Shown in pieces: positions 36,358 through 47,859 of a stretch of DNA of 64,000 bases. Under the pieces are notes generated by a model, which was not told where the DNA came from, did no database searches, and saw only the letters and a program-made list of their open reading frames with translations. The stretch is from Sordaria brevicollis (taxonomy: Eukaryota > Ascomycota > Sordariomycetes > Sordariales > Sordariaceae). The position numbers were made by a program, and so were the translations under genes. The DNA lies in the NCBI GenBank assembly GCA_033439795.1, contig JAUTDP010000008.1, positions 2,418,001 through 2,482,000 on the forward strand, given 5' to 3'. Numbering within the stretch: position 1 is the stretch's first letter; each line of letters opens with the position of its first letter.

Positions 36358-36376
36358 ATCGACCACTAGCAGCTGC
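36358..36376 (-). repeat. Right boundary inverted repeat of the island
   Basis: Exact inverted copy of 26123-26141. Immediately beyond it the sequence returns to ordinary composition (CAGACTGGACGCAAGG). Confidence 0.7.
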
Positions 36377-38301
36377 AGACTGGACGCAAGGGCGCAGGTG
36401 AGAGAAACCTGGGGCAGCCTCTTCCTGGATTGCCTCTCTGCAGGGCCGTATAACGGCGACCACCTATACACCGCTAATTCCTCAGGGCCATACCGTCTCT
36501 GATGCTCCATAGGAAGTCGAAGATGTTCCTCGTAAGGCGTCATCATCATGTCTTGAGGATCAGGCAGGCCCACAGGGTGGTGTCGTTCATGCGCCAGTTT
36601 TCCCCTGGGCCATGAGGTATAGGTACTGTATGCTTGGAACCGAGTTGCCTCGACCATCGTCCTCAAAGTTCAGTTCTCATTGAGAAACGCCTTGTCTTGT
36701 TGCGGGCGCCAATGCATGTACGTAGACAGCTATGCGATGTGTTCAAAAGGCCATTGACTATTTTTGAATCTGCGGAGAATTATCAGCTTGGAAACATGCC
36801 TCAAGACTCTCAGCGCCCGAATTCATATCCTCGGCGAGGAGCAACCAGGAGAACACCAAAAGACACCGCTTACTCGTCCGAGAGAGAGCGTTGAGTTGAG
36901 CTACTGCTATAGAGTTAGTTCCCTTGGACTGACCAAGGTGGCCAGATTCCACAATGTCACGCCAACCAGCCGTGTTTGCAGTCATTCGGAGTCTGGTTTC
37001 AACTTCCAAAGAAGGCAAAGGGGAAAAGAAAGGAAAGAGGACAGCATCGATGGCATCGATGAGGAGAGCTTCCATCCAACTTGGTACAAGTATCAGTACT
37101 TCCTCCAAAGGGTGCAAAGCGGGGACTTTTTAGCGCAGTCGCCCTTGGGCAGCTTAAGTACCTTATCCAATGATTGGGCTTCTGTCATTCACCCACTGCT
37201 GAATGAGGCACGTCCCACCCTCTAGCCTGTGTCTGTCAGGGGTTTCTCGGACCCAGCATGTCGCATGCTTCATGTAGAGGTACGTAGTACGTACCCCGAG
37301 TTGATGGTTGAGGGCATCCACAGCGGCAGCTCCAGCGGCAGCGGCAGCGGCAGGCTGGGCTGGGGGCTCTGAGGTCTGAGGTTCCAGTGCGAAAAGAGGA
37401 GCGGGTGGCATCGTCTCTCTTCGCGCATCCATCCCCATCACCACGGTGCCACCAACCGACCGTGACCGTCACTCTCTTACCTAGGTTCCTACCTCTTCTC
37501 CTTCTACCTACCATAGCAACCCGTCGTCAGGCTTACTACCTTCCATCCCATCTCACTCTCTTCACTCTTTTTTTTTGCTGTATTACTATTGCTCCCCCAT
37601 TTGCTGCTCCTGGCTTTCCGGGGCGCAGCGTATAGAGTATACCTACTTTACGTGCGCCGACGAGACACTTTGTTTCTCTTGGTACCTCTACGACTAGGTA
37701 GGTGACCTTGACGTCGTTCCTTCAATCGCATCCCGCCCATCGCATACCTCACGTTCCGGGCCACTCGACATGCCCTCCATCCCCTCTTTCGGCCTGCGCG
37801 ACTTCGGACACTTGAGTTTTGGAGAGCCACGACCTCATCCTCAGCTATCGCTGGCCCATTTCAAAAGTCAAGACAGTCTCGGGATTGGCGCCATGGAGGT
37901 ACTCGGAGTGCTCAAGTCTCGAGGCCACACCTTGACTACAAGCGCGGTCTGTGTCTGCCCACATCTTGGGATGACTATCGCACCAGCTGTCAGCATCGCC
38001 GAGGGGCTTTGCAGAACTCGATACTTGAGCACGGCCGAACCCGGAAGAACCACATACCCGCGACTCGCCGAGGGTTTGGCCATTCACCATCACAAATGCA
38101 TTTATGTGGCCGTACCTGACATGCTGTCGCCCTCATGCGTTGCTTCTCACGATGGCCGTCGCCTTTAGTACTCGCTTGAACCGGCTGTAGACTAACATGA
38201 GTCTATAGCAATAGATTATAGAGGAAGCAACCGCCGACCAGCCTTATCGCCCTGTACAACAAACGTGTATCGATTAGCAAGTGTGAAGCCGAGATATAAT
38301 C
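36377..38301. other. Intergenic and leader region upstream of the PUF gene
   Basis: Normal composition resumes. No frame here shows conserved features. CT-rich stretches occur at about 37480-37620, and several short ATG-started frames precede 38302, which could act as upstream ORFs if transcribed. Confidence 0.45.
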
Positions 38302-41300
38302 ATGGACGAGTTCTACCGCCCCCAGCCCCAGCGAGGTGAATCGCAAATGGCGCCCTCCTTCGTCAACAGGGCCGGCCCCTCCCTACCGCGCCGATTCACC
38401 GCAGAGTCGGGCCATGTACCAACACTTTCATCCTTTATACCTGGTTCCCAGCGCCCGCCCGAGCCCACCGAATTTGCTGCCACCCCTGCTGCGGTACGTT
38501 CTTCCAGTCTTGGCCTCCTCTGCTCTGCTCTTGGTGCAGACCGGGACGGTGACTTGACATGCTTGTTGGATATGGAAGATCATGCTGATCATGCTCGGTA
38601 GACTCTCCACAAGGTTCAGCTGGTACGTCGCAACATGTTCGCAACCACGGCCCAAGGTGCCCGCTAACCTCAGGCCCATGTGGGTGTCATAACAATAGTT
38701 GGAGAAGAAGAGACAGGAATACGAACGAATCCGAGAGAGCAAGCGCCGATTCGAAGCAGAGCTCTCGAAACTGGATGCTCAGCAGCGTCAGGAAGAGCGT
38801 GAACTTGCGCAGATGGCAGAGGATTTGCAGATAGGCAGATTCGCCGGCCATCAGTCTGAGCCGACCACACCCCCCGAGTACCGCGATCCCTCGAGAGGCT
38901 TTCCCTCCATGTTTTCCCGCCCTAACCGGCACTCGACCGGTCTTGTCAACCGTGGAACCCGCTCTTTGCTCACATCTCCGCCATCCGGGATGCTGTCAAT
39001 GCGGTTAGCCTTTGATGACCAGCTGCCGACACACTCTGTGCCTGACTCACGAAGGAACAGTGACGATGATGAGAAAGAAGAGGCTGTTCGCCAAGATCCT
39101 ACCAGCCATCGTTCCACCAAAGCGTGAGTACTTCCTTCATTACAAATTGTTTGCTGGTTTTGCGTTGCTGGGCGTAATCGGAGGTCCTGCTGTCCGATGC
39201 TAGGACGTTGCGGTTCAGTGATGGAGCCGAAGAAGAGATTACAACCCCCTCAAAGATGACTGTAAACGGGTATCGAAGTTTCGGCGCCCATCTTGCTGCC
39301 TGGCTTTGCTTTTCTCCGGGCTTCCTCGTTTTCTGGAGCCAAGGCATCGGTTTTTCATCCCATGATATGGCACTTCATGAAACGTGAATGGAGAACAATA
39401 GGAAACCAGATGATCCACCCAAGTGGGAATTAGTTATCGAGGTTTCTATTGTCCGAATGGTGCCTCTCCGTTGGGGATAAATCTTTCTCTATAAAACCAC
39501 ACGGTTGCGCCTTTCTCTCCTTGCCTACAACCTTGAACCTGACTCCTGTCTTATTCATCGCTCTTGTCTTTCAACATCATTTGCGCCCAGCAATCTCACC
39601 CCAGACCTTGACGTTAACGAAAACCTGCCTGCCAGTACGAATCGCTACTCCATGCCTGTGACCCGATCTCGCACCTCATACGATATCGGTCTCGAAGACA
39701 GCAATAACACGGCCGGATTCCTTTTCGACGACGAAGAAGATAACTCGGGAGAAGGCAGAGCGACTCCCACCGGGCAAGTAAGCAACGCAGACGCTTTCCC
39801 AACATTGTTTAGACAGCAGGGATATTCCAATAGGGTGAGTTTGGCTTTTTCCGTTTGCTCTGGGGAGCTGCGGCCACTGGTTGCGTGACGGAAAGCGTGG
39901 TGTCTCGATCGGTCCTGTCACTCAGCTTCGGCTCAGATTCAATTCACCTGGCAGGCAACGGAGCCCTCAGGACTTGCGAAAAAGTCCACACACCTTGAGG
40001 TTCTCAGATGCCGGTGAATGTCTTCTGCCCCAGGCAGTTGCGGGTTTGAAAGCCGCACCCACACCTGACAGCACGAGCATCTCTTCCCGAACCATCTTCT
40101 TGCTTCCTCTTCCCTTTCGCACACTTTTCTTGCCTTCCTTTGCACCACTACTGTCAACAAAACACCCCGCAAATTGTCGTGTACGATAAGCGCAGTGGAA
40201 GTCTTGTTATTTTTGTTTGTTCCCCCTTCACGCCGATTTTTCATCCTCTTTCTTCCCCCTCTCCCCTTGTTTTGCTTTAGCGATTTGTGTTGACTCAATA
40301 TCCCACCCAAAGCTGTCTACTTCCTCGGCATTTGACGTTGTTTTGGGCCAGTCTTTTGGTCTTGATAGTATTGGCGCAACCGGCTGGAACAGCATTAACA
40401 AGCATCGTTCACAGCATAGCATGTCTGCTATCGGTTCTGGACAGGCAAGCGGAACAGGCACCTCAATGGCCTCGCCTGAGCTGACTCCCATTGGCACTCA
40501 ACCCGCAAACCGCCATTCTTTGGATGGCACGAAGCTTTTCCAAGAGAGCGCTGCCGCCTCTGCCGAAGCGACCCCGAACTCGGCCATGTCGCCCGCCATC
40601 AGCAACATCTTGGCTAGCCCCCCGAAACTCCAGCAGTCGTTTTCTGCCAACGACGTCCCTACCCTCAAGTCTTCGAATGGTCAGTCCACCAGCAACAACC
40701 ACGCCCAGCAGCACTTCCAGAACCACAACGTTGGTCTCGGCCGTATTCCTGCTGGTGCCATGACTGCGCGCCATACTCGTGAGCTTTCCGGCGATACCGG
40801 TTTGACGAATGGCCGTGACAACGGCGGCTACCCTTCGATCTCTTCAACCTTACATGCCAATGCCGCACCCTTCGGACCTGTCGCCACCTCGCAACAGACT
40901 TCCGCGGCCATCAATGCAGGCTTGACCTCAACGGCGCCAGCGATGCCCTATCCTTACTACCCGCCAGGCCCCAACTTCGCCTCTCCTGGCAATAACGCTG
41001 GATACGGAAACCTCCCTATGATGATGCAGAACATGTCCGTTGGTAACAACAACCCAGCGGCCATGTATGCCCCTCAGAACTATACGGGATATGGCGCAGT
41101 GTACAATACCGCTGGCAGCCCCAGACAGCCTCAGGACAGCCAAGCCCGTGTTATTCAGAGTCGGCGCGCGATGGACGGTGAAGGTGAGCATGTCGTGACC
41201 TTAAAGTCTTATCCAGATTGCTAATGTGTCTCCCACAGCTATGTCTCGCTTCAACAACCTACCTCTAGAGCAGGTTGTCGGTACCATTTACTCGCTCTGC

Positions 41301-42533
41301 AAGGACCAGCACGGCTGCCGTTACCTACAGAAGAAGTTGGATGATCGTAACGAGGAACAGATTCACATGATTTGGCTCGAGACCAACCAGCATGTTATCG
41401 AGCTGATGACCGATCCTTTCGGCAACTATCTCTGCCAGAAGCTGCTCGAACTTTGCAGTGAAGACGAACGCACCGTTCTTATTCGAAACGCGACTTCAGA
41501 TATGGTTCGCATCGCGTTGAACGCTCACGGCACTCGAGCGCTGCAGAAGATGATCGATTCCGTCAGCTCGCCGGTTCAGATCAACCTCATCATTGAGGCC
41601 CTTCGCAACCGTGTCGTTGAGCTCATCCAGGATCTCAATGGCAACCACGTCATCCAGAAGTGTCTCAACAAGCTCAATGCTACTGATGCTAGCTTTATCT
41701 TTGATGCCGTTGGACAGAACTGCGTTGAGGTTGGTACTCATCGTCACGGCTGCTGCGTTCTTCAACGCTGCATTGATCACGCCGACGGAGCCAAGAAGAC
41801 TTGGCTCATTGAGCGTATCACCGCCAATGCCGTTACTTTGGTCCAGGATCCCTTTGGCAACTACGTTGTTCAGTACATCATTGATCTGAATGAGCCGAGC
41901 TTTACCGAGCCTCTCGTCGGCCAGTTCCTTGGTCGGATTCCCCAGCTGTCGAAGCACAAGTTCAGCTCCAACGTGGTCGAGAAGTGTCTCCGTTGCTCTT
42001 CTCCTAACTCCAAGGACAAGATCGTCAGTGAGATTATGGCGCAGAATGAGATCAAGCAGCTCATGCAAGACTCGTACGGCAACTACGTTGTTCAGACTGC
42101 ACTGGACTATGCCACCCCTAGCATGAAGCACCAGCTGGTTGAAGCTATCCGCCCCCATTTGCCCGCCGTCCGCGCGACGCCCTATGGCCGACGCATCCAG
42201 GCCAAGGTTCAGACCTACGATAACCAGACCCAGAGCGGTGCGAACACTAGTGGTCAAGCGACTCCTACGGATTCGGCAAGCGGCCAGATTCCTCTCCGCC
42301 CTGCGCAGCACAACCGCGCCATGTCGAACAACACGTCGATTGCAAACGGCATCAACGGCGGCAACGGACGTCCTATGGGAACTGTCTTCCCGGCGAGCAA
42401 CATGATCACGGTTCCACCTCCCGGATCGCAGCAGCCCACCCAGCAGGTTATTCAAACCCCTCAGAACTCAACCCCACAGCAACAGTTGCCCCCTGCCGGC
42501 GCCGCTACCGAGAACAGCCAAAACTGGGTTTAG
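38302..42533 (+). CDS. Pumilio-family (PUF) RNA-binding protein
   Basis: Five exons, 38302-38493, 38699-39123, 39591-39834, 40313-41183 and 41239-42533, give 1,008 residues in frame. Introns 2 and 3 are long for this genome (467 and 478 bp), so the middle exon borders are less certain. The N-terminal part is low complexity with a charged helix (LEKKRQEYERIRESKRRFEAEL is its start). From about residue 580 to 905 eight PUF repeats follow, with cores CRYLQ, NYLCQ, TRALQ, NHVIQ, CCVLQ, NYVVQ, SNVVE and NYVVQ. The tail is Gln/Asn/Pro-rich. PUF proteins bind 3' UTRs and repress or localise mRNAs in the cytoplasm. Which yeast Puf is the orthologue is not clear. Confidence 0.9.
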
Positions 42534-45091
42534 CCAGGGATAGTAATTCGTCTAGGCAAGGCGACAAAAAGGTGATGGTTGTATGATGAGAGGTGGAGAT
42601 ACACTTCGGTTGGCTTTCGCTATCCATTGGCTCTAGGCAGTTTCCTTGATGCCAGGGCATTTAGGGGGCCTGGTTTTCAACAACTAATTTGCTAAGATAA
42701 AAGACGAGGCGGGGCTTTCATTTTCCTTCTTTTCTGATCCTGGTATTGATCATCGGTTACGATTCCTGAGGAACGCGAATTTTATCAGCGCAATGTGTTT
42801 GAGGCAACGACAATCTAAAAGTCAAGTCAAGATATGAGAGACAAGGAAAACTCTTTGAGCTTTAAGCAGACTGGATGGGCTACTTGGAAGATTTGGCATA
42901 TCTAACAAGTGTTCACTTTCTTTTCTTGCTTTGTTGTACACTACTTTTTTAAGTATCACAGCTCGATAGGTGGGAGAGGAGGAGATACGATGACGTTCTG
43001 GTCAAAGTTGCCATAGCATAGATCTTTCGGTTAATACTCTAAACTTCCGTTCCATGATTTCAGCTTCCGAGCTCTCCATCCTCCGTGATATTGGTCTTGC
43101 TTTCCAAATTCTACTATTATATTGTCTCCGGTCCTATTCACCGCCATAAAAATAACAGTGGCCTAACTGCAAGCAGACGACGCCCACACCCGCACACATA
43201 CACACGCACACACATACACATGTCGAAGAAAGAAAGAGAGCATAACTGAATGTCAACTGATCGTCTTAACAAACAACGTAAGAAGTACAAGGGAGAAAAA
43301 GTCAAGAAAAAAAGGGTGCCCGAACGTTCCCGAAGGAAGATTCGAACGCTGTTGCTTCTAGATAAGAGGGTAGGTCCGGATCGAGAGTGGCGCGCTCACC
43401 TCTACCGCCTACGCTGTCTCGGCCCACAGCTGGTATCTGTGATTGTACCAGTCCGAACACAAGGGTTAAGTACCTACAGTACCTACAGTACCAGTAGGTA
43501 CCAGGTAAAGGCAGGTAGCTAGGTATTGGACCTTTCTGTTTGACCTTCTCTTGGATTTCTAGGAGCGGCCCATCCAGACTAGAGGTGTCTAGAGGTACTC
43601 CCGTCGGTCACGGTCACGGGGTAGGGAGGAAGGAACCTGTCCGCACCCAACGAAGGAAGTGAGGACTAATTCACCTCGGCTGAGTGCCCCCCTTTACTCT
43701 CGAGATGAAGATCATAAAAGGAAAAGAATGTTTTAGGGCAGAAAGATAGAGTGACTGTATATGTTCCAAAGTCGCAAGCTTGTAGATGATCATGTCAGGT
43801 AGATTTTCTGGTACTTGATCAGGTTTTGCTCACCTTTTTCGTTTCTTGAGCTTATATGGGCATTATGGACCTCAGCCCTCGGATGAAAGTAATACTTCCT
43901 TCCCTTCACAGGTCCAGATTTTGAAAGTGGAAGAAGGCGTACAGGCAGATTTTCACCTATGCACATACAATCAGAGGCCCAAGGAAATAGTATCTATGTA
44001 TTTCTGGTTGGGACCATAGTAGCTGTGATAATTGACGTGAGACAACCAGCAAATCATGGACTTAGGGGCATGCGAAAAATACGATTTTGGGGGTTGGTTG
44101 TATGAGTGAACGGGTATGGAGATATATACGCATAGCAAGATATACAGGTAACTGGAAAAGAACAAACGGCGAGCCAGCTTGGGCGGGCGTGGTCATTATC
44201 TTCGTTGTTAATTTAACCTTACTGCAGGGTGAGAGTACCAGGAAAGATCTCTCTGCAAAGACTAGTGGGAGAGTGGTGGGCTAGTTCAACTTCAGTGTTG
44301 AATTATGGGTATAAATCGAGAAGAGTCACTCCGGACGCGATGAACATATGCAGGGAGATTATGAAAAGCCTTGTCCGAAACATGACTGCAAAAATAGAAG
44401 AACCGATATGGATTTGCAACCACAAAGGGATCTATTCTTCTAATGGCATCCTTCCTTTCTTATCCTTCCCTTGTTTGACACACGCTGAGCTTAATCGGGA
44501 AGAGATCTGGAACGCAGGGAGGATTTTACCAATTGATGTTGAGAAAAGGGGATTAATCATCAAGATCCAGGAAGTACGAACCTTGACGGCTCAATCTGGT
44601 AGTGGAATTAGGGATAAGCCATGCTTGAACTCCCCAAAAGTGATTAAAGCAAGAGAACTTTTAAAACACTTTCACATGAGAAGGAAGTAGTCAGTCGGTA
44701 TGGTGAAGAGTCCACTTGATTCATTGCCAGCGAACTGTGTAGAGAACAAGAAAATATGGGAATCACAAAAGTACGATGATCATCAGATATGTCATTAAAA
44801 AGGACAAGAGGTATCATATGCAGCACCCGAAAATGCGTGTAGTCCATTTTGGCGAGCTAGCTGAGCTTTCCACAACTCCATGCCGCGAATTCACCCTTCT
44901 TTCCGTTGAGTCCCAGCGATGGCGATTTGCAATCAAGAAACCGCCGTCGCTGTCGAGACCATGAAGAAGTGCTGGACACCCAAAAGTTCCCTTGAAGATT
45001 CCCAAAGACCCAGCTAAACAGCGTGCCAATGAGCAGAACAGCCAGAGCCAGCACCAGATCCCGTAGACCACGGACCTCATGGGCGAGCCGT
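42534..45091. other. Convergent intergenic region, no gene seen
   Basis: Between the PUF stop and the eL15 stop. It contains CA-rich simple repeat at about 43187-43222 and a patch of repeated GTACCTAC/AGGTA words at about 43470-43530, common in Sordariales intergenic DNA. Short frames (for example 44229-44690) lack any family signature. Confidence 0.5.
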
Positions 45092-46033
45092 TTACCGGTA
45101 GCGCCAGAGGGAGAGGGTGTTGTGGCGCTTCCAGGTCTTTCTGCGGCCAGCACGGGTCTTGTTGTAACGGTGACCCTTGTTGAGACCACGGGAGCGCTTG
45201 CCAGTGGCGGTAAGGCCACGGGACTCGCGGTGCTTGTGGACGGGGTTGACGATCCAGTTGATGCGGGGATCGCGGCGAATGGCCTTGTGCTGGGGGTCGA
45301 CAAGGATAACCTCGTAGTACTTGTAGGTGGAGTCCTGGTTGATCCAGTAGGAGTTGAGGACGCGGAGGTTGGCGCAGCGGCGACCGACGCGCTCCTCGGC
45401 GGTGGACTTGAGGGAGCGCTGGTACTTGAGCTGGTTCACACCCTGGTTGGTGGGCTTGCCTGTTAAGAGGTGTTAGCAACTGAATTGGCCTCCATCTCGA
45501 GCTCTGTCGGAGAGGGGGAAAACGGACCATAGGTGGCACCCTTAGGGACGGGCTTCTTGCGGCCACCGCGACGGACACGGACGCGGTAGATGACATAGCC
45601 CTGCTTGGCCTTGTAGCCGAGGCGGCGGGCCTTGTCGGGGCGGCTGGGCCTCGAGGCGCGGTGGATGACGTTCAACTGGCGAAGCTATATTGATGCACTC
45701 TCAGCAAATGTTCAACGAGTGTATAGCAAGAACGGTGGCTCGAAAAATTTTCGGCGCGGTCCCCCAGATTGACAGAAACGTAGTAAATGATTGAGTTCGC
45801 GGCGGGGGCGGATTGAATGCTCTCTCGTAGAACTCGCTTTCCCACTTGTTCCCATCAAACAGGTTCTCTCGCCAAAAAAGGCCGACCGTCCACAAATATT
45901 CTTCGGCAACCGTTCTCGATCGGTGGGTGCTTTTGTTTCAACTAACCTCCCAGCAGCGAACGCGAAGAAGGAAGCGAACGACGTCGCTCTGCTTCTTCTT
46001 CTGAAGCTCTTCGAGGTATTTGAGGGCACCCAT
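45092..46033 (-). CDS. rpl15: 60S ribosomal protein eL15 (L15)
   Basis: Three exons on the minus strand, 46033-45947, 45684-45528 and 45459-45092, give 203 residues, the usual length for eL15. It is a highly basic protein of the large ribosomal subunit. Diagnostic blocks are [25 protein letters not shown] N terminus, [58 protein letters not shown], and the C-terminal [20 protein letters not shown]. The first intron (262 bp, GTTAGT donor) lies after codon 29, a typical place for introns in fungal ribosomal protein genes. Its leader is also probably long, running towards 46400. Confidence 0.97.
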
Positions 46034-46286
46034 TTTGACTCTGCAAACACCAAATTGTCGTCGGTTAGTCGCTGGCTGCAAAAAGAAGACAAAAAACAAA
46101 ATGAGCGACAGAATTACAACTCTTGCGATTAAGAGAGTAAGCCGGACTCGACAGCGGACGGAAAATGATAAGGGCGCGTACGTACCAGACCCCGAGGTTG
46201 ATTCCTGCGTAATGAAGTCGACGGAAAGATCACCAGCGGAAAGTTCAAAAATTTCGAGGAATTGGGTGTTGTGAGGGAGAGGAGCC

Positions 46287-46335
46287 AAAGCCCTAACTGC
46301 GTGCCGCCTGGCAGCTAGCCCTGATTGGGTTAGCG
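46287..46335 (-). promoter_or_regulatory. Telomere-repeat-like motifs upstream of eL15
   Basis: CCCTAAC at 46291-46297 and GGGTTAG at 46327-46333 lie about 260-300 bp upstream of the start codon, in inverted orientation. TTAGGG half-sites bind Tbf1-type Myb factors, and Tbf1 is a known regulator of ribosomal protein genes in many yeasts. That it acts here is inference. Confidence 0.4.
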
Positions 46336-46727
46336 TGCACTGGCTCGTGCACAGCAGCCCCATATCAAATTCGAAGTCTTGGCAAAATCGAACGACACTC
46401 CGCCAAGACTTGCACTTTGGCAGGGGCGATGCCATTCACTTATGATGAATTGAAGATGCAGAAGTCAGAGTGATGCCATATCAACCCAACATGTGAGGGT
46501 GTATAGGACTTTCATAGATCTGTCCGTAATGATTCGGAACACTACCAACACTCAAGATTTGTCGACAGTCTCGAATTACAAGTAATACTATCTCCACATC
46601 GTTTCCTCAACCAGTGTCTTGACACTGGCCTTCGTGCATGATAGGTTTACGAAGATAAGGTCTTATACAACATGTTCAAACTTATGATGGCCCAAATTCG
46701 ACTTCCACCCTCGAACTCTCTACTATC

Positions 46728-47859
46728 CTACGGCACAGTCCTAACAACCGCCGCTAAAGCCTTCACCTGAGCATGCGCAACCCGTCCCCAAGTCTCCGTC
46801 TCCTCGCTCTTCTTCTTCGACTTGTCAAACAGTCCAACGGCCAGCGTCTCCGGTTCACCCAGGTCCTCAGCTTCCTTCTCACCATCTTTGGATGGGGTAT
46901 CGCTGTCGCCCTTATTGGCATCAGGACTGATGATACCCTCCACCAACTTCTCCCCGTACTTCCTCCCATAGTCTAGCAACTGCCGCATCTTTGTGTAGTC
47001 CTCCCCCCAGATCTCTCGCGGCACCGTTGGATTGTGCAGCTGCGAATCTCGTTCGGCGATCTGATGGCGTTGGAGGATGTTGCGGCATAACTTGGTAAGT
47101 TGCTGTCCCGTGGTGAACAAGGGGTTCGTTGCTTTGGTGCCGGCGGTCGTCGGATTTTTGGTTTTGTCCGTTGTGACTGTTGCCTTCAAAGTTGCGTAGA
47201 TCTTGCGAAAGTCTTCCTCGTCGTTGTTTTGGACGTCGTGCCTAAGGGAGAGAAAGGGTGTCAGTGTTGCAATTCGTGTGATGATCGGGAATACGTGAAC
47301 TTACAACTCCCGCTTAAACTTCTCCAAACTCTCCTGCGCATTCGCTTGACTCTCCAGCAGCTCCTGCTTGAACCCCTTCAAGAAGTCTTTGGCCTGCTGG
47401 TTCTGCTCCATCAAGTACTCCTCAACCGTCGCTGGCGGTGCTTTGCTAGGCTTGCTTCGTTTCCTGTTTTGACATACGAAAAATAGTGAAGGACCTATTA
47501 GCAAGACACAGCGATAATGGTTTGTAATTTTCATCCATCCGCAGTTGGTGTACTAAGCTCTGTGGAAAAGAAAAACGGAGGACTTACCGATTGATATTCG
47601 CGACCCGCATCTCCAGAGCATCCCTGTCATCGTCATCATCCGCATTACCATCTTCGTCTTCATGGCTGTTAGACCGAGTTCGGGTTCGGGCCTGAGCCTG
47701 GGTGGTCTTCCGCGCTCGCTTCACAGGCCGTTTGGGCGCAGGTGGCTTCTTGTCGTCAGTGTCATCGGTATCCAGAAGAGACAAGGCAGGTCGCTTTGCG
47801 GGCTGTTTGCTTTGCGCGACGCGCCCGTTTCCGGCGCTCGTTCTCCTCTTGGGAGGCAT
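46728..47859 (-). CDS. Coiled-coil protein with basic, nuclear-type N terminus, function unknown
   Basis: Three exons, 47859-47588, 47463-47305 and 47241-46728, give 314 residues. I do not recognise the family. Residues 1-70 are rich in Lys/Arg with clusters resembling nuclear localisation signals (MPPKRRTS, KRPVKRARK), followed by an acidic DDDDDRD stretch. Residues about 100-145 form an amphipathic helix (EEYLMEQNQQAKDFLKGFKQ onwards) likely to be a coiled coil. A second helical part runs at about 165-235 (LTKLCRNILQRHQIAERD), and the C terminus is charged. The ATG at 47859 was preferred because MPPKRR starts the basic region; an in-frame ATG at 47904 would add 15 residues. Confidence 0.75.

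Larger units (their letters stand above)
26123..36376. mobile_element. Nested RIP-mutated transposon island bounded by inverted repeats
   Basis: The sequence changes abruptly to very AT-rich DNA. The two borders carry the same 19-bp sequence in inverted orientation (26123-26141 and 36358-36376), each followed inward by T/A-rich words of the GAAATTTC type. Inside lie a decayed 7.3-kb LTR retrotransposon, an intact 544-bp TRIM and about 2.4 kb of decayed sequence that may be the outer host element. The likely history is an older DNA transposon disrupted by the gypsy element, RIP of everything, then TRIM insertion. The order is inferred from mutation load and nesting. Confidence 0.6.

Noticed and set aside
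26131..36368. CACTA-type ends (TAGTG and CACTA) at the island boundaries
   Set aside because: The words are present but face the wrong way: a CACTA element would start with CACTA and end with TAGTG, whereas here TAGTG is on the left and CACTA on the right.
37163..37514. Minus-strand frames with an alanine run upstream of the PUF gene
   Set aside because: The alanine run comes from a short GCA/GCC repeat (AGCGGCAGCGGCAGCGGC). There is no extension into a plausible gene on either side.
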